Assembly: GCA_029881195.1 (NCBI GenBank)
Contig: JAOUNB010000007.1
Location: forward strand, 1-43,225
Direction of reading: 5' to 3'
Origin: Candidatus Nitrosopumilus sp.
Lineage (GTDB): Archaea > Thermoproteota > Nitrososphaeria > Nitrososphaerales > Nitrosopumilaceae
Length of the DNA: 43,225 nucleotides
Shown here: positions 8,391-17,373 of the stretch, one piece after another
Numbering within the stretch: the stretch's first letter is position 1
Layout: every line of letters begins with the position of its first letter
The notes under the pieces: model-generated
What the model was told of the DNA's origin: nothing
Seen by the model: only the letters and a program-made list of their open reading frames with translations
Database searches by the model: none
Position numbers and translations under genes: made by a program

Positions 8391-9533
8391 CTAATCAACA
8401 AATGGTTTAGGATGATCTAAAATTACTTTGGCTACTTCGGGTCTTAAAATAAACTCAGAAGGTGCTTGACCATTTTGAATCATCTCTCTTAATTTTGTTC
8501 CACTTATTTGCTCTTTGTCATCATCACCATGTGGACATGCTTTAGGAGTTGTATATGTAAGACATTTCTTACAATAGAAGAACGGTGGGAAAAACACTGG
8601 AGCAATTTCTAATTCTGGATAGTCATCAAAGATTTTTTGTGCAGCAAAAGGATCGTAAAAAGTCCCAACACCTGCATGGTCTCGTCCAATAATGATATGT
8701 GTGCATCCATAATTTTGTCTCATAATTGCGTGATGAATTGCTTCTTTTGGACCAGCATATTTCATTTCAGTATGTAAGGTTCCAAGCATGCACCTGTTTT
8801 CTGGATAGTATAATTTTATCATGGTTTCATAGCACTTTACAATAACTTCATCAACAAAGTCGCCTGACTTTTTCTTGCCAATAATTGGATTGACAAAAAC
8901 TCCATCTCGTGTAGTAATCGATGTCTTTTGTAGCATCTCATGGGCAACATGTGGAGGATTTCTGGTTTGAAATGCACAAATTGTTTTCCATCCTGCTTTA
9001 ACAAATGCTTCTCGTGTCTGATTTGGGGTTAGCCTGTTTTTTCTAATCTCAGTATCACTAGGTCTCTGAATATAGTCAATCTTTCCTCCCACCAGATAAT
9101 CCTGCATTGACATTGTCTTTGCAACACCTGGATGAGAATTATCATTTGTACCATATACTCCTTGAACAGTTTTTTCTTTATCAAAGGAATAGGTTTCATC
9201 AACATGCAAAACTGCAACTCCAACTCCATCTGGATTTTTTAACAATACGTCTTTTGATTCCTTCATTTTAGAAGCAGTTTGTTCATCAACATCAAGGACT
9301 ATTGGAATTGTCCAAGCCAAATCATTCGTTAGTCTTCCTCGTGAAACAACACTTTCAAAGTCTTCTTTCCCTAAAAATCCCTCAAGTGGACTAAATATTC
9401 CGTCCGCAATATTTTCAACGTCATTTGCAAGATCTTCTGTAATTGTAATTGAGAATAATCCAGTTGGATCAATCTTGGCGATTCTGTTTACTAGAATTCC
9501 TCCATGTGGTTTAATTGAGTTGTTTACTGACAT
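8391..9533 (-). CDS. sat: Sulfate adenylyltransferase (ATP sulfurylase)
   Basis: Sat makes adenylyl sulfate (APS) from ATP and sulfate. The 380-residue protein has the nucleotide-binding [10 protein letters not shown] motif (189-198) and GRDHAGVG (283-290). It also has a zinc-type cluster C321, C324, C333 and H335, as in single-chain archaeal and Thermus-type enzymes. There is no APS kinase domain at the C-terminus. It lies 10 bases downstream of cysH on the same strand, so the pair forms a sulfate assimilation operon. Confidence 0.96.
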   Translation of the reverse strand: MSVNNSIKPHGGILVNRIAKIDPTGLFSITITEDLANDVENIADGIFSPLEGFLGKEDFESVVSRGRLTNDLAWTIPIVLDVDEQTASKMKESKDVLLKNPDGVGVAVLHVDETYSFDKEKTVQGVYGTNDNSHPGVAKTMSMQDYLVGGKIDYIQRPSDTEIRKNRLTPNQTREAFVKAGWKTICAFQTRNPPHVAHEMLQKTSITTRDGVFVNPIIGKKKSGDFVDEVIVKCYETMIKLYYPENRCMLGTLHTEMKYAGPKEAIHHAIMRQNYGCTHIIIGRDHAGVGTFYDPFAAQKIFDDYPELEIAPVFFPPFFYCKKCLTYTTPKACPHGDDDKEQISGTKLREMIQNGQAPSEFILRPEVAKVILDHPKPFVD

Positions 9534-9543
9534 GCTAATTCCA

Positions 9544-10260
9544 TTATTCAGGGCCTATATGAAGGCCACACTCTTTATTTCCTCCCTGTTCCCACCACCA
9601 TCTTCCTGCACGAATATCTTCGCCAGGTTTTATTGCTCTGGTACAAGGTTCACAACCAATACTAGGATAGCCTTTGTCAAGAAGACTATTGTATGGCAGG
9701 TTATTCTTTTTGATATACTCTTGAATTTGATCCCATGTCCAATCAATTATTGGATTAATTTTTAGAATTCCTCCATGTACATGATCTAGTTGAAACATTG
9801 TTACGTTTTCTCGAATTTTGGTCTGCTCTCGTCTCAATCCTGTAATCCAACCGTCCAAAGTTTTTAGCATTTTGTTCATTGGGTGAACTTTACGAATATC
9901 ACAGCACAGTTTCCTATTCTCTATACTATCATAGAATAGATTCATTCCTTTTTCCCTAACCATGTCTTCTACTTCTTTTGTATCAGGAAAGAGAACTTCA
10001 ATTGAAATGTTGTATCTTTTGCTTACAACATCTATAATGTCATAGGTTTCTTGTGGTAGTCTTCCAGTATCTAATGTGAAGAATCGAAATTTTGGATTAA
10101 TTTTTAACATGATATCCATTACTACGGCATCTTCTGCACCAAAGCTAGAAGCTTTTGCAACCTTGGGATGAAGATTATCAGAAACCCACTGAAGTGCTTT
10201 CTCTGTTGTATTAATTTTTGAGTTTAAATCATCTACTTGTTCTTGTGTAAACTGTACCAC
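9544..10260 (-). CDS. cysH: APS/PAPS reductase, iron-sulfur type
   Basis: This is a 238-residue assimilatory sulfonucleotide reductase. The PP-loop-like SSFGAEDAV lies at 38-46, the [12 protein letters not shown] stretch at 61-72, the paired cysteines C119-C120 with C203-x2-C206 are the four ligands of the 4Fe-4S cluster, and the C-terminal ECGLH (C231) is the catalytic cysteine. The cluster cysteines mark the APS-reducing branch rather than the cluster-free PAPS reductases. The product is sulfite. It has a GTG start, with a TATA-like element about 25 bases upstream, consistent with a leaderless message. It is first gene of the cysH-sat operon. Confidence 0.94.
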   Translation of the reverse strand: MVQFTQEQVDDLNSKINTTEKALQWVSDNLHPKVAKASSFGAEDAVVMDIMLKINPKFRFFTLDTGRLPQETYDIIDVVSKRYNISIEVLFPDTKEVEDMVREKGMNLFYDSIENRKLCCDIRKVHPMNKMLKTLDGWITGLRREQTKIRENVTMFQLDHVHGGILKINPIIDWTWDQIQEYIKKNNLPYNSLLDKGYPSIGCEPCTRAIKPGEDIRAGRWWWEQGGNKECGLHIGPE

Positions 10261-10342
10261 GTTTTCCCATAAAGTATTTGTTTTATATTGATTACCCGAA
10301 ATTATCCTAAATTATAAACAAGTAGATTTCAATTTAGAAAAT
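10261..10342. promoter_or_regulatory. Divergent promoter region, cysH-sat / ThiI-like gene
   Basis: The 82-base gap holds a TATA-like element for each direction: TTATAAAC around 10311-10318 for the plus gene at 10343, and TATAAAA (minus strand, around 10282-10288) for cysH starting at 10260. Both lie about 25-30 bases before the start codons, the spacing expected of leaderless archaeal transcripts. Confidence 0.55.
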
Positions 10343-11446
10343 ATGAATGAAATATCATATGTGGTAGTTTTTCCAAATATTTTTTCAAGAAATAAAATTC
10401 CACTACTAATCACAAACATTAAAAAAATTCTAAAGATAAAAAATCAGCAATTCAAATCAGTTAAGCGTGATAATGATATTATTTTAGTTGATGCAAATGA
10501 TCCTGTATTTGCATCATCTGCTATCAATTTATTGTTTGGAATTGAAAAAATAGCAATTGCAAGAAAGATAAAAAATGATTTTCAAAATATTGTTTCGGAG
10601 ATTACATCTACAGGCGGAAATCTACTTTTAAAAGGAGAAAGATTTCTAGTAAGAGTTGAAGGGGCATCAAAAGGATTTCTTCCCAAAGACGTTGAAATTT
10701 CTGCAACATCAAACATTATTGAGAAGAAGCAAAATCTTGGTGCTCATCCTGGAACAGACGAGAACTATGATAAGTTATTGTATTCGTATTTGACAAAAAA
10801 CAATGCATATGTCTGTATTTTCTCAGACAAAGGCAATGGTGGCATACCATATGAATCGCAAAAGCAAAAAACAATTTGTGCAATATATGATGAATTGTCT
10901 GCTGTTTCGTGTTTTGAAACAATCAAACAGGGAAATGATGTAAAGATAATTGTCTGTTATAGACAAAAATCAGACTTGATGAATCTAGCTAAAATCACAA
11001 GTCAAATTCTACCAAGACTTGCACAAGACATTGTGGAACTAGAGTTCTTTGAGATAAAAATCAGACCTACTGGAATGAAAAATTATCTGATCTATGTAAA
11101 TTCAGTTTTAGAGATAATGTTACAGTATTCAAATAATCGTGTATCAATGTCACTATCGTCGTTGATATTTTCTTCAGACTTTATTGATAATTCATTAATG
11201 CGCGTATTTGGAAAAAAGAAAACTCCAATAATGCCGCTTGCTGGAGTAGATTCGAATTTATTTGAGGATGCAAAAGAGATTGGACTAGAAAGGAATCTCA
11301 AAAAACTAGAAAACATAATCTCTATCAATTCTAATGAAGTTCCAATTTATGCAAAGAAAGAAGTAGAGAATGCTCTTAAAACAAAGAAAAGGATTTCAGT
11401 TAAGGTAGGGCCGAACAACGTTCACGACATTTTAGATTCATTTTAA
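10343..11446 (+). CDS. THUMP-domain ThiI-like protein with a degenerate PP-loop
   Basis: This 367-residue protein aligns in layout with ThiI tRNA 4-thiouridine synthetase: a THUMP region (about 50-155, with GNLLLKGERFLVRVEG) and then an adenylation-type domain. The PP-loop, SGGIDS in active ThiI, reads GNGGIPYES at 164-172, so the aspartate and both serines at their positions are lost. The downstream PL-GVD motif (298-303) followed by EDAKEIG remains recognisable as the ThiI fold. ATP binding in the usual way is therefore unlikely. It may bind tRNA through THUMP without thiolating it. The start is ATG, close behind its own TATA box. Confidence 0.8.
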   Translation: MNEISYVVVFPNIFSRNKIPLLITNIKKILKIKNQQFKSVKRDNDIILVDANDPVFASSAINLLFGIEKIAIARKIKNDFQNIVSEITSTGGNLLLKGERFLVRVEGASKGFLPKDVEISATSNIIEKKQNLGAHPGTDENYDKLLYSYLTKNNAYVCIFSDKGNGGIPYESQKQKTICAIYDELSAVSCFETIKQGNDVKIIVCYRQKSDLMNLAKITSQILPRLAQDIVELEFFEIKIRPTGMKNYLIYVNSVLEIMLQYSNNRVSMSLSSLIFSSDFIDNSLMRVFGKKKTPIMPLAGVDSNLFEDAKEIGLERNLKKLENIISINSNEVPIYAKKEVENALKTKKRISVKVGPNNVHDILDSF

Positions 11447-11489
11447 GAAGATCACTGAGAATTTAAGCGGGCATAATTGGTTCCATATT

Positions 11490-12722
11490 GTGCTCAAAAT
11501 AGGAGAATTCATCTACCCATGGGGAGGTGGTCATTATTCTAGAATGATGAGGTTAAATGATGTATTGGGGGATCAGATAAAAGAAAAACTCGAAATCCAT
11601 TTTTCAAGCAAGGAACATGTTTATGAAAAATTATTGAAAAAATTCCCAGACCAAAAAGAGAGAATTCATGAGATACTGATGCCTACTCCAATTGATGGAA
11701 AATTTGGTCCCAGTGTTATAATGTCTTTGATGAATTTGTTATTGCCAGTTTCAAAAAATCCACCACTAGTAACACAAATTGCAAATTATTTGAGAGAGGA
11801 AAGAAAACTCTACAATAGAGAAAAATTTGATTTGGTGATTAATGATGGGGATATGGGTTCCAACATTTTAGCAAAAAATCGAAACATTCCAAGTTTATTT
11901 GTAACTAATCAATTTAGACCAAAATTATACAATTCAAGGGCCTATCTTTATCCATCATTAATTTTTATAGCAAAACAAATTGCAAAGGCAACAAAAATTC
12001 TTGTTGCAGATTCTCCACCTCCCTATACAATGTGTGAATACAATCTAAATTTTATAAATGAAGTAAAAGAGAAAGTCATCTATGTCGGTCATTTCACTAG
12101 TAAACAAATTAGAAATGAGAATAAAACAGACCTTGAAAAATTAGTGGAAAATAATGAATTTGGATATTGGATGAGAACGGGAAACAGGTCTACAAATGAC
12201 GGAACCGGCCAGAGATATGAAAAAGTGTTTCATCATGATGATATGAAAAATGAAAAAAGAATTATTTCATATGCAAGAAATGAACCAAGCATAGATTCTG
12301 TTACAGGAAAAAATGGCAAAAAATATTCAATCTCAGAAGCATTGGATAAAAAAATAGATTGGATACAAATCGATATCGGTTTTCTTTCAGAGCAAGAAAA
12401 AGATACGATCCTAAATACTTGTAAATATGCAGTTGTCAATGGCTCGCATACTGTAATGGGCGAGATAATGGGTGGAAAATCAAAGCCAATTATTGGAATT
12501 CCCATTTATGATGAACACACAAACAACATCTTGTGGGCACAAAACAAGAATCTAGGAATACTTGCTACAAAAACTAACCAAGTAATCAATGCAATATCAA
12601 AAATTAAGAAAAATTATGAAGAATTTGAGGAAAAATTGAATGAATTTTCAAAAAATTTTGTTCCAAATGGAGCAGAAAATTCAGCAAAGATCGCTGCTCA
12701 AATATTAGAAGAAAAGAGATAA
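11490..12722 (+). CDS. Glycosyltransferase-like protein (GT-B, MurG/GT28-type)
   Basis: The 410-residue protein begins with a Rossmann-type strand and glycine-rich loop (EFIYPWGGGHYSRMMR) as in GT-B enzymes. In the C-terminal half it has VNGSHTVMGEIMGGKSKPIIGIPIYDE-like segments that resemble the donor-sugar site of MurG/UGT-type transferases (conserved G-S-x-T and P-x-Y-D-E positions, about 325-350). Likely activity is transfer of a nucleotide-activated sugar to a surface glycan or lipid; substrate unknown. The start is GTG. It may be co-transcribed with the ThiI-like gene 43 bases upstream. Confidence 0.7.
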   Translation: MLKIGEFIYPWGGGHYSRMMRLNDVLGDQIKEKLEIHFSSKEHVYEKLLKKFPDQKERIHEILMPTPIDGKFGPSVIMSLMNLLLPVSKNPPLVTQIANYLREERKLYNREKFDLVINDGDMGSNILAKNRNIPSLFVTNQFRPKLYNSRAYLYPSLIFIAKQIAKATKILVADSPPPYTMCEYNLNFINEVKEKVIYVGHFTSKQIRNENKTDLEKLVENNEFGYWMRTGNRSTNDGTGQRYEKVFHHDDMKNEKRIISYARNEPSIDSVTGKNGKKYSISEALDKKIDWIQIDIGFLSEQEKDTILNTCKYAVVNGSHTVMGEIMGGKSKPIIGIPIYDEHTNNILWAQNKNLGILATKTNQVINAISKIKKNYEEFEEKLNEFSKNFVPNGAENSAKIAAQILEEKR

Positions 12723-12746
12723 TAGATTATTTTTAAGAATTTTACT

Positions 12747-12816
12747 CATCTGGTACGCGGGATTTCGATGGGCGAACGGACCGAAAGGGATGATGAAAAA
12801 ATCCGCGTGCCAGATG
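12747..12816 (+). ncRNA. Candidate structured RNA: long GC-rich hairpin
   Basis: Arms 12747-12760 and 12803-12816 pair over 14 bp with one T-G wobble, and ATTT/AAAT continues the stem inward past a bulged G. The 34-base interior holds a CC-GAAA-GG tetraloop (12781-12788) and a TGATGA motif that resembles the box C half of a kink-turn. The GC content stands out in an AT-rich region. Strand is inferred from the flanking plus genes. A 38-codon frame (12768-12884) runs through it, but its CGG, CGC and CGA arginine codons are unusual for these genes. It matches no RNA family I can name. Confidence 0.5.
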
Positions 12817-12876
12817 TGTATCGATCTGTAAAGAATGTGGGAACGCTTTTATGGAAAAAATTAAGCAAAACCAACA

Positions 12877-13188
12877 GTGCCTAACTGTCCAGAATGTACA
12901 TCAAGAGAGAAAAAGAAGATAGAAGCAAAGTATGAGGAAGATGTTCCAGAGGAAGAAAGGAGCAGGGATGCATTATTCAAATTATTTGATGAAATCGACA
13001 TTCCAATGAAGATGGATGAAAAAAACAGAAGACATTTCATTTGTAAACGCTGTGGTCTATATGCAACCAGAGAAGAGATTTCAGATATCAGATTCAAGCT
13101 AAATCAAAGAGAGAGAACACGTGATGACAAACATGATGACTATCTAGAATGGTGGTCAAAAAGTAAAAAAGAAAAAGCTGAAAGCTAG
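12877..13188 (+). CDS. Small zinc-ribbon protein of unknown function
   Basis: This 103-residue protein has CPEC at residues 4-7 and CKRC near 55-58, a two-knuckle pattern for one zinc ion. The knuckles are separated by a highly charged helical segment, and the C-terminal half is very rich in Arg, Lys, Asp and Glu. This suggests nucleic-acid or ribosome association, which is inference. The start is GTG; an in-frame TAA at 12862 excludes anything longer. It follows directly after the hairpin RNA candidate and precedes another small conserved-looking gene by 12 bases. Confidence 0.75.
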   Translation: MPNCPECTSREKKKIEAKYEEDVPEEERSRDALFKLFDEIDIPMKMDEKNRRHFICKRCGLYATREEISDIRFKLNQRERTRDDKHDDYLEWWSKSKKEKAES

Positions 13189-13200
13189 AGTGGGTTTAGT

Positions 13201-13602
13201 ATGGTAAAAAAGAAAGAAGATGAAATTCCTGATTGGGTTACAGATGAAATCCAAAACGCAAAGTTTGAGAAACCCCAAAAGATGAAAAAAACAGGATATG
13301 TTTTAGAAATGTACAGTGAAGATAACAAAATAGATGCACAGTTGTACGATCCAGTGGAGGATGGTAGACATATAGTTACAATGGACTTGTCTAAGAAGGT
13401 CAAGATGGAGGATTTGGAGAAAGGAGTGGTGTATGAATTTACCTTTGACCAGCACAAGGCTCCATTAAGCAAAAAAGTTTCAGAATACCTAGAAAAAGAA
13501 AAAGAGATAGAGATGAATGCAATCTATCAATTTGAGTTAAAATCATTGGAATTGCTAGATGTAGGCTCAAGTGAAGCTGCAAATGATGACCTAGAAGAAT
13601 AA
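13201..13602 (+). CDS. Small soluble protein of unknown function
   Basis: This 133-residue acidic protein has no family I recognise. The first 35 residues are charged, the middle (about 38-95) alternates short hydrophobic strands with charged turns as in a small beta-barrel, and the tail is a run of acidic residues ending NDDLEE. It is probably co-transcribed with the zinc-ribbon gene 12 bases upstream. It has an ATG start and ends 2 bases before the convergent SDR gene. Confidence 0.72.
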   Translation: MVKKKEDEIPDWVTDEIQNAKFEKPQKMKKTGYVLEMYSEDNKIDAQLYDPVEDGRHIVTMDLSKKVKMEDLEKGVVYEFTFDQHKAPLSKKVSEYLEKEKEIEMNAIYQFELKSLELLDVGSSEAANDDLEE

Positions 13603-13604
13603 AC

Positions 13605-14405
13605 TCAGTTCTGTTTTGTAGAGTCCAGTTGTTTTTTGAATGATTTTCCCAAAATTGGATTGATAAAGAAAGGAAATGTACTTTTCATCCATATTGCCCC
13701 GCGTATAACTGAGGGAACGACAATTTCTAATCTTGAGGAATTTGCAGCTTTGAGAATTGTTTTTGCGACAGTTTTAGGATCAAGTGATGTGGGAGAATAT
13801 TTTGGCATTTTTTCAAATGAGGGATGATCAAAAAAGTTAGTCCTGACCATTATTGGGCTTACAACGGTAATTCCTATCCCAGTATCTTTTAGCTCATGCT
13901 TGAGACCTTCTGAAAATCCCATCATTGCAAATTTAGATGCACAATATGAGGCGATTCCAGGCAGACCAAAACTTGCTGCAACAGATGCGACATTTACTAT
14001 ATGACCAGATTTTTTCTTTAGCATTGATGGAAGAAAATTTTTGATGCAGTAAACCATACCAAAATAATTTGTTTCCATCTGAGACTCTATGTCACTAATG
14101 GAAAGGTCAGAAACAGAGCCATATATTGCAAATCCAGCATTATTTACAAGAATATCAACAGATGAAAATTTTTCCAAGACTGTTTCTGACATTTCTTTTA
14201 CTTGATCCTTTTTTGAAACATCGCACTGACAAGCTGAAATGGATACATTGTATTTTTTTAATTCATCTTCAGTTTGCTTGAGTTTGTCTTTTCTTCTTGC
14301 AACTAAAATTAGATTAGCACCTAGTTTGGCAAACTCTATTGCAGTTTCTCTACCAATTCCAGATGATGCGCCAGTAATTAGAACTAGTTTGTTTTTGAAG
14401 CTCAC
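13605..14405 (-). CDS. Short-chain dehydrogenase/reductase (SDR)
   Basis: This is a 266-residue classical SDR. TGASSGIG (11-18) binds NAD(P), NNAG lies at 88-91, and the catalytic S141, Y154 and K158 are all present in the Y-x3-K arrangement. The arginines after the second strand (ARRKDK, 36-41) suggest NADP preference. The C-terminal part is hydrophobic, as in SDRs that act on lipids or sterol-like substrates. The start is GTG. A second, only distantly similar SDR is at 26430-27173. Confidence 0.88.
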   Translation of the reverse strand: MSFKNKLVLITGASSGIGRETAIEFAKLGANLILVARRKDKLKQTEDELKKYNVSISACQCDVSKKDQVKEMSETVLEKFSSVDILVNNAGFAIYGSVSDLSISDIESQMETNYFGMVYCIKNFLPSMLKKKSGHIVNVASVAASFGLPGIASYCASKFAMMGFSEGLKHELKDTGIGITVVSPIMVRTNFFDHPSFEKMPKYSPTSLDPKTVAKTILKAANSSRLEIVVPSVIRGAIWMKSTFPFFINPILGKSFKKQLDSTKQN

Positions 14406-14478
14406 GTTTCAAAAAAATTTGTTTTAAGATAAAGTGGTTTCTATAGTAGTTTTTTACCATATAAACAAGAATTTAGGC

Positions 14479-15111
14479 TCAAATTTCAGCGCCTGTTCCT
14501 TTAAAATAAGAAACTGGAAAGAGAATTTCAGATCTTGGTCTCATATCTCCAATACTTTCAGATGTTGTAATATTTAGTCCTCGTGTATTCAATCCAATAC
14601 CAGTAACATGAATCCATTTTTCTTTATTCAAAATATCTTTTCCTAATATTTCTGCATATGCAAATAAACAATTCAGAGCATATACTGCAGTCAACGCAAA
14701 TGTTGTGTTATTCAAGTTACCTTGTTTGTATCCATTTGGTAAGTCATGTTTAGTGTCATTGTATCCTTTCCACCAGTTTGGAGTATCTTTTCCTTTATCA
14801 ATTCCAAAAGGTATGTATGCTTTTGAACCATTTAGTAAATCAATTATTTGAAATTCTAATACTCCAGTTTGATTTAGTGTCTTGTAATAAGAAGGAAAAT
14901 TTTTGTTTTCATATTCTAAATTTAATTTCTCACACAGTATTCTCATTAGATTTTCAACTTGACCACACAAAGATTGTAAAATGTCATAAAGTCGTGGAGA
15001 GTATGTGTCAGGACTATTATCCAATGGAATAAGTCTAGTAATTTCTATAAATTGTTGTTCTGTTTCAAAATATGCATTTAGCATTATTCTTCTAATATTT
15101 TCATTTGTCAT
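14479..15111 (-). CDS. Helical protein of unknown function, possibly HEPN-like
   Basis: The 210-residue protein is mainly helical. Residues around NWWKGYNDTKHDLPNG, followed by a long hydrophobic helix (TFALTAVYALNCLFAYAEIL), resemble the W-x-YN-xx-KH pattern of some HEPN-superfamily proteins, but the canonical R-x4-6-H ribonuclease motif is not evident (an asparagine occupies the expected position). I therefore do not assign RNase activity. It has an ATG start and stands as a single gene with open DNA on both sides. Confidence 0.65.
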   Translation of the reverse strand: MTNENIRRIMLNAYFETEQQFIEITRLIPLDNSPDTYSPRLYDILQSLCGQVENLMRILCEKLNLEYENKNFPSYYKTLNQTGVLEFQIIDLLNGSKAYIPFGIDKGKDTPNWWKGYNDTKHDLPNGYKQGNLNNTTFALTAVYALNCLFAYAEILGKDILNKEKWIHVTGIGLNTRGLNITTSESIGDMRPRSEILFPVSYFKGTGAEI

Positions 15112-15269
15112 GGCAGATTTTCAAATTAAAATTCAAACTAATAAAACTTCATAACATATGTCGATATTAAAAATGAAAAATGATTATGTCAAATAAAAGA
15201 GTTGCTTGTTGATTTTGACAATAACCTAATATCAGTTGATCAAACCAACATACAGTTTCTATGTGAGTG

Positions 15270-16274
15270 CTATTTTGATATTTTACTCAAGGCCAATTTC
15301 ACCAAAAGCAGCCAGGTAATCACAATTGGCACATAGTACGTTGCAATTCTCCATCCAATAACGGCATTCCAGCCTTCAATTCCCTCAGAGATTTCAAACG
15401 CAAACGGATCCAAATTGTTTAGGTATGCAATAATCCCAAACTCAGCCAAACCAGAACCACCTATAGTGATCGGCAAATTTCCGATTGCATTTGCACCCAT
15501 TACTGCCATAACAGAATCAAATGCACTAATGACATAACCAGTTCCCATTGCAATGATCATGAATGAGATTCCATAAAATGACCAAGATGCAAGTGAAAGC
15601 AAAAAGGACACTGTAAAGATTTTTTTGGATTGGGGAGTCTTTAGATTCTCTCTGCTCATGGTGCATACTTCTTCCATCCAGATGTTTGTTTTGTCAATTG
15701 CCTTAACTCCTTTCTCTTTGCCAAATCTTTTTACAATGTTTGATAACACTTTTGGTACCTGGAACGTATGTTTAGAAGAAAGGAAAAACATCACCATCCA
15801 CAAAGAGGTAATAACAATACTGGTAACTAAAATGACAGCTGCAACAACATATGCGCCATTTAGTAATGCAATGATTCCTGCCATGATAGATAACAAACCT
15901 GCTGCAAATACTTCAGTCACGATATCCATTATGGCAATCCATGCAGCTTTTGCAGGATTGACTCCTTTTTTATGCAAATAATAGATTACAACAAATTCTG
16001 CTCCAACAAACATAGGAGTCGTAAATTTGATAAATTCGCTTCCAACTCTAACGCCTGTCAATTTAAAAAAAGAGTCAAAGTTTCCAAGGTATTTTCTTGT
16101 GATATATGCAAACTTAATTCCCTGCAAACCTAGTTTGATCATCATTACAATAATTGCACCAACAAAAGGAAATATTCCAATTGCCAAAACATCATCTAAT
16201 TGAATATCAAATTGAATGGCAATGATGAAAATAGGGATTAAGGTAACAGGAATGGCAACAATTCTCCAGTTCAT
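15270..16274 (-). CDS. Flippase-like integral membrane protein (UPF0104 / LPG-synthase TM family)
   Basis: This protein of about 334 residues is almost entirely hydrophobic, with about eight membrane helices. The segment GNLPITIGGSGLAEFG near the C-terminus is the conserved P-x-GG-G-x-E motif of the lysylphosphatidylglycerol-synthase transmembrane (UPF0104/AglD-type) family, which is linked to lipid or polyprenyl-glycan handling. The frame is open to GTG 16355, but the added 27 residues are polar; ATG 16274 starts immediately before the first helix and is preferred. Confidence 0.8.
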   Translation of the reverse strand: MNWRIVAIPVTLIPIFIIAIQFDIQLDDVLAIGIFPFVGAIIVMMIKLGLQGIKFAYITRKYLGNFDSFFKLTGVRVGSEFIKFTTPMFVGAEFVVIYYLHKKGVNPAKAAWIAIMDIVTEVFAAGLLSIMAGIIALLNGAYVVAAVILVTSIVITSLWMVMFFLSSKHTFQVPKVLSNIVKRFGKEKGVKAIDKTNIWMEEVCTMSRENLKTPQSKKIFTVSFLLSLASWSFYGISFMIIAMGTGYVISAFDSVMAVMGANAIGNLPITIGGSGLAEFGIIAYLNNLDPFAFEISEGIEGWNAVIGWRIATYYVPIVITWLLLVKLALSKISK

Positions 16275-16561
16275 CTGATGATTTTTTTGAGGAATCAAAT
16301 ATGAAAGTTGAGTAAATTTCCAGTCATCAAAAAATGCACATCTAAAATCAGGCACAAAAAATTGATTTAATTCATGTTTTTTCTTAATTTGGAAATTCTA
16401 CAAATAACTAGTCCACCATTCAAAACTAAGAAAATTTCTTTTTCATAGTTTAGCATTAAATCTTAGATAATTTTTTCAAGTTATCCTTTTAATCAAAAAA
16501 AGGGATTCAAGGAAGGTCAGATTTTTTTAAAATTTTTTAATGCAAGTTTGGAATTTATGAG

Positions 16562-16583
16562 AAACTAGCAATCAAGCTAGTTT
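16562..16583. repeat. 8-bp inverted repeat at the start of the GPN GTPase gene
   Basis: Perfect arms AAACTAGC (16562-16569) and GCTAGTTT (16576-16583) are separated by AATCAA. The right arm runs into the proposed TTG start. In RNA it could form a hairpin that hides the start; in DNA it could be an operator. Confidence 0.45.
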
Positions 16584-17373
16584 GAAATATGAGCAAATAA
16601 AGAATCAGTTAGGTTTGAAAACTATTTTTATTTCGGGTACGGCTGGTTCTGGAAAATCATTACTCACATCAAAACTATATGATTATTACACAAAAAATGG
16701 AGCTTTTGTAGCTGTTTTAAATTTGGATCCAGGAGTAGAGAACATGCCCTATACTTGTGATGTTGATGTTAGGGATTACGTAGATATCGTATCCATAATG
16801 CATCAATATGATCTTGGCCCAAATGGTGCAATGATAATGGCAAATGATTTGATTGCTGCAAAAATTGATGACATTCAAAATGAAGTAAACAGAATAAATC
16901 CAGATTATCTTATTGTTGATACACCAGGTCAAATTGAATTATTTGCATATCGTTCTAGTGGACGGTTTTTTGTGGAGAATATTTCATCAGATGAAAAAAC
17001 AAATATTTTTCTATTTGATGGTGCTTTAATTACTACTCCAGTTAATTTTGTCTCAATTGCACTTCTTGCAACTTCAATTAGATTACGTTTGAATCTGCCT
17101 ACAATCAATGTAGTAACTAAAACAGATCTCATTGAGGACAAGTTAAAGGAAATATTGCAATGGTCGACAAATTTGAGTACTTTAGAGAATGCAATCTCTA
17201 AAGAAGCAGATGGAGACACTTATTCATTGACAACAAGCATTTTACGAGGCTTGAATCTAGGAGGATTTGCACAGGGATTGATTCCAATTTCCAATGTAAC
17301 GGGAGATGGGCTAGTAAACCTTCAAGGTGCTTTGAGCAGAATTCTTAATTTGGGTGAGGAGGTAGAAGATTAA
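16582..17373 (+). CDS. GPN-loop GTPase
   Basis: The 263-residue protein has Walker A GTAGSGKS (19-26), the diagnostic GPN insertion (79-81), the DTPGQ G3 motif (113-117) and TKTD (179-182). GPN GTPases are dimeric; the eukaryotic members help assemble RNA polymerase II, and archaea carry a single version whose role is not settled. The TTG at 16582 sits in a palindrome; TTG 16615 (KTIFISG) is a plausible later start that matches many homologues, which begin just before the P-loop. Its TAA shares one base with the ATG of the homoserine kinase, indicating coupling. Confidence 0.92.
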   Translation: MKYEQIKNQLGLKTIFISGTAGSGKSLLTSKLYDYYTKNGAFVAVLNLDPGVENMPYTCDVDVRDYVDIVSIMHQYDLGPNGAMIMANDLIAAKIDDIQNEVNRINPDYLIVDTPGQIELFAYRSSGRFFVENISSDEKTNIFLFDGALITTPVNFVSIALLATSIRLRLNLPTINVVTKTDLIEDKLKEILQWSTNLSTLENAISKEADGDTYSLTTSILRGLNLGGFAQGLIPISNVTGDGLVNLQGALSRILNLGEEVED

